Source: Stenotrophomonas nematodicola
GTDB taxonomy: Bacteria; Pseudomonadota; Gammaproteobacteria; Xanthomonadales; Xanthomonadaceae
Direction: 5' to 3'
DNA: 64,000 nt
Assembly: GCF_009467805.1 (NCBI RefSeq)
Contig: NZ_WIAY01000001.1
Span: 1,244,982 to 1,308,981 of the forward strand
The position numbers and the translations under genes were made by a program. Below the pieces are notes generated by a model. That model worked only from the letters and a program-made list of their open reading frames with translations. It did not search any database and had not been told where the DNA came from. Within the stretch, counting starts at the first letter, position 1; each line of letters begins with the position of its first letter. This document shows, piece by piece, positions 19,638 through 29,573 of the stretch.

Positions 19638-21701
19638 ATGTCCGGCACCTACAGCCAGAGTCTTGTCGTGTTCTCGCTGCTGGTCGCCATCCTCGCCTCC
19701 TACACGGCGCTGGACATGGCCGGCCGTCTGGCCAGCACGCAGGGGCGCGTGGCACGCTGGTGGCTGGCCGGCGGCGCCGTCGCGATGGGCCTGGGCATCT
19801 GGTCGATGCACTTCATCGGCATGCTCGCCTTCGACCTGCCGATTCCGGTCGGCTACGACCTGGCGATCACCCTGTACTCGCTGGCCGTCTCGGTCGGCGC
19901 CTCGGCCTATGCGCTGTGGCTGGTCTCCCGCCCGCACCTGCCCTGGGCGCGCCTGGGCGCCGGCGCGGTTCTGATGGGCCTGGGCATCGCGGCGATGCAC
20001 TACCTGGGCATGGCGGCACTGCAGATGCAGCCGGGCATCACCTACGATCCCCTCTGGTTCACCGCCTCCATCGTGATCGCCATCGCGGCCTCCGGCGCGG
20101 CATTGTGGATCGCCTTCCGCCTGCGCGGCGAACAGCGCCGCCCGTTCCTGCTGCGCGGCGCCGCCTCGCTGGTGATGGGCCTGGCGATCGTGGGCATGCA
20201 CTACACCGGCATGGCGGCCGCCAGCTTCCCGCCCGGCAGCATCTGCGGCGCGGCCTATGGCGAGGGCATCGACAGCAAATGGCTGGCGGTGCTGGTGATC
20301 GTCACCACACTGGCCACACTGGGTATTGCCCTGATCGCGTCCGTGTTTGATCGCCAGATGCGCACCCGTACCGGCCTGCTCGCGGACTCGCTGGCGCAGG
20401 CCAACGAAAAGCTGATCCAGGCTGCCCTGCATGACCCGCTGACCCAGTTGCCGAACCGGATGCTGCTGCAGGACCGTATCGAGCAGGCGATCGAGAAGGC
20501 GCGTCGGCGCCAGTTCACCTTCGCGGTGATGTTCTGCGATCTGGACGGTTTCAAGACCATCAATGACGCCTACGGCCACCAACTCGGCGACAAGCTGCTG
20601 ATCCAGATGAGCCAGCGCGTGGCCGCGCTGCTGCGTGCCCAGGACACCTTCGCGCGTCTGGGCGGCGACGAGTTTGTCATCGTGTTCCAGGTCGACGCGC
20701 CGGAAGATGCCGCCGTGGTGGCCGAGCGCATCATCGCCACCATCGCCGAACCCTTCGTGATCGACGCGCTGGAGCTGCAGGTCAGCGCCAGCCTGGGCAT
20801 CGCGCTGTACCCGGCCGATGCCACCAGCGAACGCGACCTGATGGCGCATGCCGATGCCGCCATGTACCACACCAAGGAATCCGGCCGTAACGGCTATACG
20901 TTCTTTACGCAGTCGCTCAACGTCAGCGCCAACCGCCAGCTCAAGCTGCTGCAGGAGCTGCGCAAGGCCGTGATCCGCAACGAACTGGTGCTGCACTACC
21001 AGCCCAAGTTCCCGGCCAACGGCCAGGCCCTGACCGGTGCGGAGGCACTGGTGCGCTGGCAGCATCCGGAGCTGGGGCTGCTGTCACCGGATGCCTTCAT
21101 TCCGTTGGCCGAGCGCAGCGGGCTGATCCTGCAGATCGGCGACTGGGTGCTGGACCGCGCCTGCGCGCAGCTGCGCCAATGGCACGACGCGGGCCACGCG
21201 GACTGGTCGATGGCGGTCAATCTCTCGCCCCTGCAGTTTGGCTCCAGCACCCTGCTCGAGACCGTGCGCGGCACGCTGGAGCGCCATGCGCTGGCGCCGC
21301 GCTGGCTGACCCTGGAAGTGACCGAAACCACAGCGATGAAGGACGTCGAGGCCAGCCTGCAGATCCTCCACGGGCTGACCGCAATGGGCGTGAACATTTC
21401 CATCGACGACTTCGGCACCGGCTATTCCAGCCTGCTGTACCTCAAGCGCATGCCAGCCACCGAGCTGAAGATCGACCGGGCGTTCGTGCATGACCTGGAA
21501 GAAAACGCCGAAGACGCGGCGATCGTCTCCTCGATCATCGCCCTCGGCCGCTCGCTGCAGCTGCGGATCGTCGCCGAAGGCGTGGAAACCGACGGCCAGC
21601 GCCAGTACCTGAGCGATCTCGGCTGCGATCTGCTGCAGGGCTACCACCTCGGCAAACCCGTGGGTGCCGAGGAGTTCCTGCGGTTGGCGCGCGCCGCGTG
21701 A
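19638..21701 (+). CDS. MHYT-GGDEF-EAL c-di-GMP enzyme
   Basis: A membrane signalling protein of about 687 residues. N-terminal MHYT sensor: seven hydrophobic helices with three M-H-F/Y-x-G-M motifs, thought to bind a metal such as copper. GGDEF domain: ARLGGDEF at ~342, with an RxxD inhibitory site five residues before it, so product inhibition is likely. EAL domain: GAEALVRW with Glu ~469 and DDFGTGYSS, all catalytic-type residues kept. Both synthesis and breakdown of cyclic di-GMP are thus possible. ATG 19638 starts at the first membrane helix. It resembles YkoW-type proteins. Confidence 0.93.
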   Translation: MSGTYSQSLVVFSLLVAILASYTALDMAGRLASTQGRVARWWLAGGAVAMGLGIWSMHFIGMLAFDLPIPVGYDLAITLYSLAVSVGASAYALWLVSRPHLPWARLGAGAVLMGLGIAAMHYLGMAALQMQPGITYDPLWFTASIVIAIAASGAALWIAFRLRGEQRRPFLLRGAASLVMGLAIVGMHYTGMAAASFPPGSICGAAYGEGIDSKWLAVLVIVTTLATLGIALIASVFDRQMRTRTGLLADSLAQANEKLIQAALHDPLTQLPNRMLLQDRIEQAIEKARRRQFTFAVMFCDLDGFKTINDAYGHQLGDKLLIQMSQRVAALLRAQDTFARLGGDEFVIVFQVDAPEDAAVVAERIIATIAEPFVIDALELQVSASLGIALYPADATSERDLMAHADAAMYHTKESGRNGYTFFTQSLNVSANRQLKLLQELRKAVIRNELVLHYQPKFPANGQALTGAEALVRWQHPELGLLSPDAFIPLAERSGLILQIGDWVLDRACAQLRQWHDAGHADWSMAVNLSPLQFGSSTLLETVRGTLERHALAPRWLTLEVTETTAMKDVEASLQILHGLTAMGVNISIDDFGTGYSSLLYLKRMPATELKIDRAFVHDLEENAEDAAIVSSIIALGRSLQLRIVAEGVETDGQRQYLSDLGCDLLQGYHLGKPVGAEEFLRLARAA

Positions 21702-21707
21702 GGGGCT

Positions 21708-21732
21708 GTGGCGACCGGCGGTCGGCACCTAC
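21708..21732 (-). repeat. SMAG-like GTAG stem-loop, copy 1 of a facing pair
   Basis: 21708-21716 pairs with 21720-21728 (8 of 9 pairs), loop GGC, followed by CTAC, which is GTAG on the minus strand. This matches the structure of the Stenotrophomonas SMAG REP family. It lies just after the GGDEF-EAL stop. Confidence 0.6.
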
Positions 21733-21771
21733 AGCCGCCACCGGCCTCTCTCGGCGTATGCGACACCCGGG

Positions 21772-21796
21772 GTAGAGCCGACCGTTGGTCGGCTGC
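21772..21796 (+). repeat. SMAG-like GTAG stem-loop, copy 2 of a facing pair
   Basis: GTAG at 21772-21775, then a 7-bp stem GCCGACC / GGTCGGC with loop GTT. Orientation is opposite to the copy at 21708, so the GTAG tails face each other across 39 bp. Confidence 0.65.
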
Positions 21797-21837
21797 CCTT
21801 CGCTCCGGCACCGGCACCGCCCCCTCACCCAACAAAC

Positions 21838-21865
21838 AGAAAGGCCGCCCGGAGGCGGCCTTTCT
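21838..21865. terminator. terminator downstream of cyoD
   Basis: A 12-bp perfect stem (21838-21849 with 21854-21865) has loop CGGA and ends in TTTCT on both strands. It lies 22 bases after the cyoD stop and serves the cyo operon, and possibly the facing GGDEF-EAL gene. Confidence 0.85.
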
Positions 21866-21886
21866 GCATGCCGGGGTCCGAAGACC

Positions 21887-22237
21887 TCAATGCATCATAT
21901 GCACGTTCATGTTGTGCATGACCCACAGCGAACCGGCGACGATGATGCCGATCACCACGACGGTGAAGGCCGCCGCGCTGACGTTCCAGCGCTGTTCGGA
22001 GGAGCGGTCCAGGTGCAGGAAGAACACCAGGTGCACCAGAATCTGCAGCACCGCGGTGATCACGATGATGATGCCGGTGGTCAGACGCGGCAGGTCGCCG
22101 TGCATGACGGCCCAGAACGGGATGATGGTCAGCACTGCAGCCAGCAGGAAACCGATCAGGTACGACTTGACGCTGCCGTGGCTCTCACCGCCGGCGCTGT
22201 GGCCGTGGTCGTGTGCGTGATTGTCATGTGCGGACAT
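21887..22237 (-). CDS. cyoD: cytochrome bo3 ubiquinol oxidase subunit IV
   Basis: Small accessory subunit of the bo3 quinol oxidase, 116 residues with three transmembrane helices. The N-terminus is His-rich ([16 protein letters not shown]), followed by GSVKSYLIGFLLAAVLT and HLVFFLHLD, the CyoD signature. It overlaps the cyoC stop by one base (TAATG). It is the last gene of the operon here; no cyoE (haem O synthase) follows in the window. Confidence 0.95.
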   Translation of the reverse strand: MSAHDNHAHDHGHSAGGESHGSVKSYLIGFLLAAVLTIIPFWAVMHGDLPRLTTGIIIVITAVLQILVHLVFFLHLDRSSEQRWNVSAAAFTVVVIGIIVAGSLWVMHNMNVHMMH

Positions 22238-22878
22238 TACAGCGCTCCATTCAGATAGACGACGGAGAACACGCCGATCCAGATCAGATCCAGGAAGTGC
22301 CAGAACAGGCTCAGGCACGCCATGCGGGTCTTGTTGGTCGGGGTCAGGCCGTTCTGCTTGATCTGGATGAACATGATCAGCAGCCACAGCAGGCCCGCGC
22401 TCACGTGCAGACCGTGGGTACCGACCAGCGCGAAGAACGCCGACAGGAACGCACTGTGGTCCGGACCGTAGCCCTGATGGATCAGGTGGTTGAACTCCCA
22501 CACTTCCATGACCATGAAGCCGAAGCCCAGCAGCCAGGTGATGGCCAGCCACAGGTACATCTGGCCGACCTTGTGCTTGTGCATGGCAATCATGCCCAGA
22601 CCGAACGTCAGCGAGGACACCAGCAGCAGCGTGGTTTCCCACGCCACGAACGACAGTTCGAACAGGTCCTTCGGACCCGGGCCGCCGTTGGTACCGCCGG
22701 ACAGCACGATGTAGGTGGCAAACAGCGTGGCGAAGATGAGGCAGTCGCTCATCAGGTACACCCAGAAACCGAAGACGGTATTGCCGCCGGTGTCGTGGTG
22801 CTCGTGGTCATCATGGCCGTGGGCCGCCGCATGCGCGGCGTGCCCGTGGTTCATGGTGTTGGGGATAGTGCTGCTCAT
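22237..22878 (-). CDS. cyoC: cytochrome bo3 ubiquinol oxidase subunit III
   Basis: 213 residues, five transmembrane helices, belonging to the haem-copper oxidase subunit III family. The N-terminus is His-rich as in E. coli CyoC, then [20 protein letters not shown] and [12 protein letters not shown], both hallmark segments. It overlaps cyoB by four bases (ATGA) and cyoD by one, indicating tight translational coupling. It stabilises the catalytic subunit in the inner membrane. Confidence 0.97.
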   Translation of the reverse strand: MSSTIPNTMNHGHAAHAAAHGHDDHEHHDTGGNTVFGFWVYLMSDCLIFATLFATYIVLSGGTNGGPGPKDLFELSFVAWETTLLLVSSLTFGLGMIAMHKHKVGQMYLWLAITWLLGFGFMVMEVWEFNHLIHQGYGPDHSAFLSAFFALVGTHGLHVSAGLLWLLIMFIQIKQNGLTPTNKTRMACLSLFWHFLDLIWIGVFSVVYLNGAL

Positions 22879-24884
22879 GCCTTCAGCTCCGATTTCACCA
22901 GGCCCTGCGCCACCAGGTGGCGACGGTGCTCATTCTCGATCCGCTCCACTTCGGCGGCCGGCACGTAGTAATCCACGTCCTTGTCGAAGGTGCGCCAGAT
23001 GAAGGTGCCGATCATGCCGATCATGCCCACGATGGCCAGCCACCAGATGTGCCAGATCATCGCAAAGCCGAACACCAGGCTGAAGGCGCCGATCACCACA
23101 CCGGTGCCGGTGTTGCGCGGCATGTGGATGTCGGTGTACCTGGCCGGGCGTTCCCACGCCTCACCACGCTGCTTGCGCTCCCAGAACTCGTCCAGTTCGT
23201 TGACGCGCGGCAGCGAGCCGAAGTTGTAGAACGACGGCGGCGAAGAGGTTTCCCACTCCAGCGTACGGGCATCCCACGGGTCGCCGGTCAGGTCGGCGGT
23301 CTTCTTGCGGTCGCGGATCGACACGGCGATCTGGATGACCTGGCACAGGATGCCGGCACCGATGATGAAGGCACCAAACATGGCGATGATCAGCAGCGGC
23401 TGGTACTCCATGTTCGGGTAGCTCTGCATGCGGCGGGTCATGCCCATGAAGCCCAGGATGTACAGCGGCATGAACGCCACATAGAAGCCGATGAACCAGC
23501 ACCAGAACGCGCGCTTGCCCCAGGTTTCGTTGAGACGGAAGCCGAACATCTTCGGCCACCAGTAGGTGATGCCGGCGAACATGCCGAACACCACGCCGCC
23601 GATGATGACGTTGTGGAAGTGGGCGATCAGGAACAGGCTGTTGTGCAGCACGAAGTCGATGGCCGGGATCGCCAGCATCACGCCGGTCATGCCGCCGATG
23701 GTGAAGGTGACCATGAAGCCGATGGTCCACAGCACCGGGGTGGTGAACTGCACGCGACCGCGGAACATGGTGAACAGCCAGTTGAAGATCTTCACGCCGG
23801 TGGGAATGGAGATGATCATCGTCGTGATGCCGAAGAAGGCATTGACGTTGGCACCCGAGCCCATCGTGAAGAAGTGGTGCAGCCACACGATGAACGACAG
23901 GACGCCGATGCACGCCGTCGCGTAGACCATGCCCTTGTAGCCGAACAGCGCCTTGCGCGAGAACGTGGCGATGACTTCGGAGAACACGCCGAATGCCGGC
24001 AGAACCAGGATATAGACTTCCGGGTGACCCCAGATCCAGATCAGGTTGATGTACAGCATGGCGTTGCCGCCACCGTCATTGGTGAAGAAGTGCGTGCCCA
24101 GGTAACGGTCCAGGGTCAGCAGCACCAGGGTGATGGTCAGCACCGGGAAGGCGGCGATGATCAGCACGTTGGTGACCAGCGCGGTCCAGGTGAACACCGG
24201 CATCTGCATCAGCTTCATGCCGGGGGTGCGCATCTTCAGGATGGTAATGAAGAAGTTGATGCCGCTCAGCGTGGTACCCAGGCCGGCGACCTGCAGGCCC
24301 CAGATGTAGTAATCGACACCCACCCCTGGACTGTATTCCTTGCCCGACAACGGCGGGAAGGCCAGCCAACCGGTCTGCGCGAACTCACCCACGCCCAGCG
24401 AGATCATCACCAGGCCCGCGCCCGCCACGAACAGCCAGAAGCTGAGCGAGTTGACGAACGGGAAGGCGACGTCGCGTGCGCCGATCTGCAGCGGCACCAC
24501 GACGTTCATCAGGCCGGTGATCAGCGGCATCGCCACGAAGAAGATCATGATCACGCCGTGGGCGGTGAAGATCTGGTCGTAGTGATGCGGCGGCAGAACG
24601 CCTTCGGCACCGCCGGCCGCCATCGCCTGCTGCACACGCATCATGATCGCGTCGGCAAAGCCGCGCAGCAGCATGACGAAGGCGACAACGAGGTACATCA
24701 CGCCGATCTTCTTGTGGTCGACCGAGGTGAACCACTCTTTCCAGAGATAGCCCCACAACTTGAACTTGGTGATCAGGGCCAGCAGCAGCAGGCCACCGAT
24801 GCCCGCGCCGATCAGCGTGGTGATGATGATCGGGTCGTGCGGGATGTCGGCAAATGTCAGTTTACCCAACAGATTCATGCTCAT
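22875..24884 (-). CDS. cyoB: cytochrome bo3 ubiquinol oxidase subunit I
   Basis: Catalytic subunit of 669 residues that reduces oxygen to water and pumps protons, carrying low-spin haem, haem o3 and CuB. The motif [15 protein letters not shown] contains the CuB His and cross-linked Tyr; the His-His pair is in VWLHHFFT, and HFHNVIIGG supplies haem ligands. About 15 transmembrane helices, including the extra N- and C-terminal ones typical of CyoB. It overlaps both neighbours by ATGA. Confidence 0.98.
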   Translation of the reverse strand: MSMNLLGKLTFADIPHDPIIITTLIGAGIGGLLLLALITKFKLWGYLWKEWFTSVDHKKIGVMYLVVAFVMLLRGFADAIMMRVQQAMAAGGAEGVLPPHHYDQIFTAHGVIMIFFVAMPLITGLMNVVVPLQIGARDVAFPFVNSLSFWLFVAGAGLVMISLGVGEFAQTGWLAFPPLSGKEYSPGVGVDYYIWGLQVAGLGTTLSGINFFITILKMRTPGMKLMQMPVFTWTALVTNVLIIAAFPVLTITLVLLTLDRYLGTHFFTNDGGGNAMLYINLIWIWGHPEVYILVLPAFGVFSEVIATFSRKALFGYKGMVYATACIGVLSFIVWLHHFFTMGSGANVNAFFGITTMIISIPTGVKIFNWLFTMFRGRVQFTTPVLWTIGFMVTFTIGGMTGVMLAIPAIDFVLHNSLFLIAHFHNVIIGGVVFGMFAGITYWWPKMFGFRLNETWGKRAFWCWFIGFYVAFMPLYILGFMGMTRRMQSYPNMEYQPLLIIAMFGAFIIGAGILCQVIQIAVSIRDRKKTADLTGDPWDARTLEWETSSPPSFYNFGSLPRVNELDEFWERKQRGEAWERPARYTDIHMPRNTGTGVVIGAFSLVFGFAMIWHIWWLAIVGMIGMIGTFIWRTFDKDVDYYVPAAEVERIENEHRRHLVAQGLVKSELKA

Positions 24885-25969
24885 TCTCCCGAGCCGCCGT
24901 GGCCGGTGTGACCGGCGGCGGCGTGCTCGTCTGCAGTGTGTTCGGCATGCGCGTCGGCGGCGCCGGCCGCATGGCCGGCGTGCGCGTCGGCAGCGTCATG
25001 ACCCTCGGCCATGCCCGGCATGGCGTGGCCTTCGTGGCTTTCGCCCTCGGCGCCGTCATGCTTCATGGCCTTGTGGTCGTGCTTCATGCCGTAGTGCTGG
25101 TTGTCGCCCATGTGCTTGGCGATCACCCAGTCGAACAGGCCAGCCTCGACGGTGCCGTAGTAGGTCACCGGGTGCCAGTCGTGGTTCTTCTCGGCGCCCA
25201 GCGCGTTGAACGCGGCCTTGTCCAGGCTGCCACGCTCGGCACGCACCTTGGTCAGCCACGCCTGGTACTGCGCGTCGGTCACCGAGTGGGCACTGAAATG
25301 CATCTTGCTGAAGCCCGCGCCGCTGTAGTGCGAGGACATGCCCGGGAATTCGCCGGTCTCGTTGGCGATCAGATGGAGTTTGGTCTCCATCGCCGTCATC
25401 GAGTAGATCATGCTGCCCAGGTGCGGAATGAAGAATGCATTCATCACCGAATCGGACGTGATCTTGAAGTTCAGCGGGGTATCGACCGGGAAGGTGATCT
25501 CGTTGACCGTGGCGATCTTCTCTTCCGGATAGATGAACAGCCACTTCCAATCCAGCGAAATGGCCTCGATCACCACCGGCTTCTTGTCGGAAACAAGAGG
25601 ACGGTACGGATCCAGCGCGTGCGAGGAGCGCCAGGTAAGGACCGCCAGCACCAGCACGATCATGCACGGAATCGACCACACCACCACTTCGATCGCGGTG
25701 GAGTGCGACCACTTCGGCTCATAGCGGGCCTTGGTGTTGGACGCACGGTACTTCCACGCGAAGGCCAGGGTCATGACGATGACCGGCACGACGACCAGCA
25801 GCATCAGCACGGTAGCCGTGATCAGCAGCGTCTTCTCATCGTGGCCGATCTGGCCCTTGGGGTTGAGGATGGCCGAGTTGCAGCCCGTGAGGAACACGGA
25901 CAACGCAAACAGCAGGCCCGGACGCAAAAAGCGTCCAAGGGGTTTCAACGGAATCATCGGTCGATCCAA
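24881..25969 (-). CDS. cyoA: cytochrome bo3 ubiquinol oxidase subunit II with long His-rich tail
   Basis: The 362-residue lipoprotein subunit II has a signal with lipobox LTGC (Cys ~30), two transmembrane helices, then the periplasmic cupredoxin domain. The CuA ligands are absent, as expected for a quinol oxidase (the sequence has [22 protein letters not shown]). The last ~70 residues are low-complexity and carry about 14 His plus several Met, more than needed for the fold and possibly metal-binding. Start candidates are ATG 25969 and ATG 25957. It is the first gene of cyoABCD. Confidence 0.95.
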   Translation of the reverse strand: MDRPMIPLKPLGRFLRPGLLFALSVFLTGCNSAILNPKGQIGHDEKTLLITATVLMLLVVVPVIVMTLAFAWKYRASNTKARYEPKWSHSTAIEVVVWSIPCMIVLVLAVLTWRSSHALDPYRPLVSDKKPVVIEAISLDWKWLFIYPEEKIATVNEITFPVDTPLNFKITSDSVMNAFFIPHLGSMIYSMTAMETKLHLIANETGEFPGMSSHYSGAGFSKMHFSAHSVTDAQYQAWLTKVRAERGSLDKAAFNALGAEKNHDWHPVTYYGTVEAGLFDWVIAKHMGDNQHYGMKHDHKAMKHDGAEGESHEGHAMPGMAEGHDAADAHAGHAAGAADAHAEHTADEHAAAGHTGHGGSGE

Positions 25970-26298
25970 TTGCGTAGGGAATGCAGGTCAGGCCCGCCCC
26001 ACCCCGGCCAAAGCCGGTTGTGCCGGTCCAGGGGGACGGGCACAGGGACGTTCTTGTCAGCCCTCTAATTTTAGGCCGTCACGCACCATTTAAGAAAGGC
26101 ATTGACAATGATCCAGCGCAGAAAAGCCCTGTTTTGGGCTGCGACACGTTGTCGCACCGCGCGCAGGGCGCCCGGATCGGGGGCCGGCACCTCCACTCCG
26201 TTCAGGTATAGACACGTTGTCCAGCCCCCTATGAACGGAGTCGATTCTTCCGCCGACTCCCGGCTACAATCTTGACGCTTTGTTAACAGGGGACCCCG
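25970..26298. other. 329-bp divergent intergenic region, cyoA / acyltransferase
   Basis: No gene is seen. It holds a perfect palindrome TGCGACA-CGT-TGTCGCA (26140-26156), two direct copies of GACACGTTGTC (26143-26153 and 26211-26221, 68 bp apart), a 7-bp inverted repeat (26237-26243 with 26254-26260), and a -10-like TACAAT (26265-26270) facing the acyltransferase gene. On the minus strand an AT-rich TAAAAT near 26070 could be a cyo promoter -10, but no good -35 accompanies it. Confidence 0.6.
26265..26270 (+). promoter_or_regulatory. candidate -10 element of the acyltransferase gene
   Basis: TACAAT, 28 bases upstream of the ATG at 26299. The -35 position is weak and overlaps a 7-bp inverted repeat. 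Confidence 0.35.
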
Positions 26299-28320
26299 AT
26301 GCACCACCAGGATGCAGCAACCTCCGTTGCTGCCAACGCGCATGGACCATACCGCGCAGACATCGACGGCCTGCGCGCGATCGCAGTCGTGGGCGTGCTG
26401 CTGTATCACGCATTTCCGACACTCCTGCCCGGCGGTTTCGTCGGCGTCGATGTCTTCTTCGTCATTTCCGGCTTCCTGATCACCCGGGTGATCCTGGATG
26501 GGCTGGACCAGTCCCGCTTCAGCATCGGCGACTTCTACGCCCGTCGCGTGCGCCGCATCTTCCCGGCCCTGCTGCTGGTCCTGGCAGCCTGCTTCGCGTT
26601 CGGCTGGAAGACCATGCTGGCCGAGGACCTGGCCCATCTCGGCAAGCAGACCGCCGGGGGCGCCGGGTTCATCGCCAACCTCGTGCTCTGGAGCGAAGCG
26701 GGCTACTTCGACATCGCGTCGGCCAGCAAGCCGCTGCTGCATCTGTGGTCGCTGGGCATCGAAGAGCAGTTCTACCTGGCCTGGCCGCTGCTGCTGTGGG
26801 CGGCCTGGCGGATGCGCCTGCCGCTGATGCCGGTCATTATTGCCACCGCCGTCGCCTCCTTCCTGGTGAACCTGCACTATCAGAACGGCAATCCGACCGC
26901 CGCGTTCTACTCCCCTCTGTCGCGGGCCTGGGAACTGATGATCGGCGGCATGCTGGCGCACTGGAGTTCGGCGCAGGGTGCCCGTGAGCGGACGTGGTGG
27001 GCGGCCCGCCTGAGCCGTTCCGGCGTGGCGATGCCGGCCGAGACCGCGGCGCGGGTGCGTGCCTGCGCTGCATGGGTGGGCGTGGCCCTGCTCGTGATCG
27101 CGATGCTGAGCATCCGGTCGACCATGCCGTTCCCGGGCGTGCGCGCCCTGCTGCCGACCTTGGGCACCGCACTGCTGATCGGCGCGGGTCCGTCCACCCC
27201 GGTAGCGCGCTGGATACTCTCCAGCCGGCCCTTCGTGTGGATCGGCCTGATCAGCTACCCGCTGTATCTCTGGCACTGGCCGCTGCTCACGCTGGCCCGC
27301 AATGCCTACGGCGACCTGAGCACGCTGGACCGCGCCGGCCTGCTGCTGGCCAGCGTTGTCCTCGCCTGGCTCACCTGGCGCCTGGTCGAGCGGCCGCTGC
27401 GCTCCTCGCGGCGCGGCGGCCTCAAGGTCGCCGCCCTGCTGGTGGGCATGGCCATCATCGGTGTCCTCGGCTACAAGACCTGGAAGAACGCAGGGTATCC
27501 GTCGCGCTATCCGGAGATCATCCAGCGCGCCACCGAGTACGATCTGGAGGCGTATCGCGCCGGCCTGCGCAACCACATCTGCTTCATGGAGATGGGCGAG
27601 AACGCGGACAAGTACGCGCCCGAATGCGTGGATCAAGGCACCCAGCCGCTCTGGGTGCTGTGGGGTGACTCGTCTGCGGCATCGCTGTACACCGGCATTC
27701 GTGGTCTGCAGCAGCGCAGCGGGAAGATGCGCCTGGCGCAGTTCACCTCGTCGGCGTGTCCGCCGATGGCCGGTTTCGCAGGTCCCAATCCGGCCTGCAC
27801 CTACAACAACGACTGGGCCTTGGCGTCGATCGCGCGGCTCAAGCCCGACACCGTGCTGATGGCGGCCATGTGGCATGAGTATGACAAGGCCAATCTGCCT
27901 GCCACGCTCGCCCGCCTGAAGGCGCTCGGTGTGCGCCGCGTGGTCATGCTGGGGCCGCCGCCGTCCTGGAAGGACACCCCGTCGCGGATCGTGTTCAATC
28001 TCTGGCGCGATGACCCGCTGCATGCCACCCCGCCGCCGCGACTGGATTACACCAAGTACGGCATGGGCCAGGATGCCGCTGCCGGTGGGGCCGATTACCG
28101 CACCGCCACGGCCGAAGTGCTCCTGCGCGATCTCGCCAAGCAGACCGGCGTGGAGTACATCTCGCTGACCGAGGTGCTGTGCAACGAGGATGGTTGCCTG
28201 ACCCGCTCCGACTCCAAGAGCGGTGAGACGTTCTACCTGGATATCGTGCACCTCACGCCGGCCGGCTCGCGTTTCACCGCAGACCTGATCGCCAAGCAGT
28301 TGCTGCAGGACTCGCCCTGA
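26299..28320 (+). CDS. OafA/YrhL-type membrane acyltransferase with SGNH domain
   Basis: The protein has 673 residues. The N-terminal ~390 residues form an acyltransferase-3 membrane domain with ten or so helices, starting YRADIDGLRAIAV with the conserved HAFP and RVRRIFPALL segments. The C-terminal part is a periplasmic SGNH-hydrolase domain: WGDSSAAS has the nucleophile Ser and DIVHLTPAGSRF the Asp-x-x-His. Such fusions usually O-acetylate surface polysaccharide or LPS; the substrate is unknown. AGGGGA at 26287 is a good ribosome-binding site. Stands alone, followed by a strong hairpin. Confidence 0.92.
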   Translation: MHHQDAATSVAANAHGPYRADIDGLRAIAVVGVLLYHAFPTLLPGGFVGVDVFFVISGFLITRVILDGLDQSRFSIGDFYARRVRRIFPALLLVLAACFAFGWKTMLAEDLAHLGKQTAGGAGFIANLVLWSEAGYFDIASASKPLLHLWSLGIEEQFYLAWPLLLWAAWRMRLPLMPVIIATAVASFLVNLHYQNGNPTAAFYSPLSRAWELMIGGMLAHWSSAQGARERTWWAARLSRSGVAMPAETAARVRACAAWVGVALLVIAMLSIRSTMPFPGVRALLPTLGTALLIGAGPSTPVARWILSSRPFVWIGLISYPLYLWHWPLLTLARNAYGDLSTLDRAGLLLASVVLAWLTWRLVERPLRSSRRGGLKVAALLVGMAIIGVLGYKTWKNAGYPSRYPEIIQRATEYDLEAYRAGLRNHICFMEMGENADKYAPECVDQGTQPLWVLWGDSSAASLYTGIRGLQQRSGKMRLAQFTSSACPPMAGFAGPNPACTYNNDWALASIARLKPDTVLMAAMWHEYDKANLPATLARLKALGVRRVVMLGPPPSWKDTPSRIVFNLWRDDPLHATPPPRLDYTKYGMGQDAAAGGADYRTATAEVLLRDLAKQTGVEYISLTEVLCNEDGCLTRSDSKSGETFYLDIVHLTPAGSRFTADLIAKQLLQDSP

Positions 28321-28350
28321 CGCCTGACGCACAGGCACCCGTTGTCCCGA

Positions 28351-28388
28351 CGCACGCGGCCGCTCCTTCACTGGAGCGGCCGCGTGCG
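28351..28388. terminator. bidirectional terminator between convergent genes
   Basis: A 16-bp perfect stem (28351-28366 with 28373-28388) with loop TTCACT fills the gap between the acyltransferase and dehydrogenase stops. It is the strongest hairpin seen in the window. Confidence 0.85.
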
Positions 28389-28398
28389 TTCTGCGGGG

Positions 28399-29409
28399 CT
28401 ATCCGGCAGGCGGCGGAACCGCGTTCGGGCATGGCGTGCCTGCCGCGAAATGTCCCAGATTGCGCAGCGTGATCTGCGCGATCTCCTGCAGCGCCTCGGC
28501 GGTGAAGAAGCCCTGATGGCCGGTCACCAATACGTTCGGGAAGGTCATCAGGCGCTGGAACACCTCATCGTCAATGATCTCACCGGAGCGATCCTGGAAG
28601 AACAGCGCGCTTTCCTGCTCGTATACGTCAATGGCCAAGTGGCCGAGATGGCGCGACTTCAGCGCATTGATCACCGCGTGGGTATCGACCAGCCCGCCGC
28701 GCGAGGTGTTGACCAGCATCGCACCAGGCTTCATCGCCGCCAGCGCGGCCGTGTCGATCAGATGATGGGTCTGAGGCGTCAGCGGGCAATGCAGTGACAC
28801 GATGTCCGAGCGCGCCAGCAGCACCTCCAGCGCCACGGACGCACCGATCGCCTCGAAGGCGGTGGACGGACACGGGTCGTGGCCCAGCACCGTGCACCCC
28901 ATGCCGTGGAAGATCCGCGCGGTGGCCAGGCCGATCTGCCCGGTGCCGACGATACCCACCGTTTTGCCATGCAACGTGCGGCCAAGCAGGCCATCGAGCA
29001 TGAAATTGCCGTCGCGCACACGGTTGTACGCGCGATGCGTCTGGCGATTGAGCGTCATGACCAGCGCCAGCGTGTGTTCGGCCACCGCCTCAGGGGAATA
29101 CGCCGGCACGCGCGCCACGAACAGGCCCAGCCGCTGCGCCGCAGCCACATCGACGTTGTTGAATCCCGCGCAGCGCAGCAGCAGCGCGCGCACGCCCTGG
29201 GCATGCAGCGCCTCCAGTACCGCCGCATCCAGACGATCGTTGACGAACACGCAGACCGCTTCGCAGTCCTGCGCAAGCGCCACCGTGTGTGCATCCAGCA
29301 CCGCGTCGAAATACAGAAACTCAAAGGCCGCCCGCGCATCGTCGCGCACGTTGGCGGCATCCAGGGACTGGCGGTCGTAGGGTCGTGCACTGAAAACGGC
29401 GATCTTCAT
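28399..29409 (-). CDS. ldhA: D-2-hydroxyacid dehydrogenase, D-lactate dehydrogenase type
   Basis: A 336-residue NAD-dependent enzyme that would interconvert pyruvate and D-lactate. Rossmann motif GIVGTGQIGLATA (~150), substrate region RCAGFNNVD, NTSRGGLVD, catalytic Glu in DVYEQES and His in VTGHQGFFT. These match fermentative LdhA, including the YEQES...FFQDRS segment. The symbol is by similarity; other 2-oxoacid substrates are possible. It is monocistronic, transcribed away from the island, and 164 bp from the island's left boundary repeat. Confidence 0.9.
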   Translation of the reverse strand: MKIAVFSARPYDRQSLDAANVRDDARAAFEFLYFDAVLDAHTVALAQDCEAVCVFVNDRLDAAVLEALHAQGVRALLLRCAGFNNVDVAAAQRLGLFVARVPAYSPEAVAEHTLALVMTLNRQTHRAYNRVRDGNFMLDGLLGRTLHGKTVGIVGTGQIGLATARIFHGMGCTVLGHDPCPSTAFEAIGASVALEVLLARSDIVSLHCPLTPQTHHLIDTAALAAMKPGAMLVNTSRGGLVDTHAVINALKSRHLGHLAIDVYEQESALFFQDRSGEIIDDEVFQRLMTFPNVLVTGHQGFFTAEALQEIAQITLRNLGHFAAGTPCPNAVPPPAG

Positions 29410-29573
29410 GGAGACCTCGGCGAAGGGAGCCCTGTCACGATAGCGCGGAAGCCGGGTTCACCCCAGTTGTTCCGCACTGGATGCGAATTGTCCGCGACTG
29501 TGGACTGCTTGAGCACCGTTAGCTCGGCCCAGGAAGGAACACCCTCCTTATCAATCAGTTCCGAAGGCACCCC

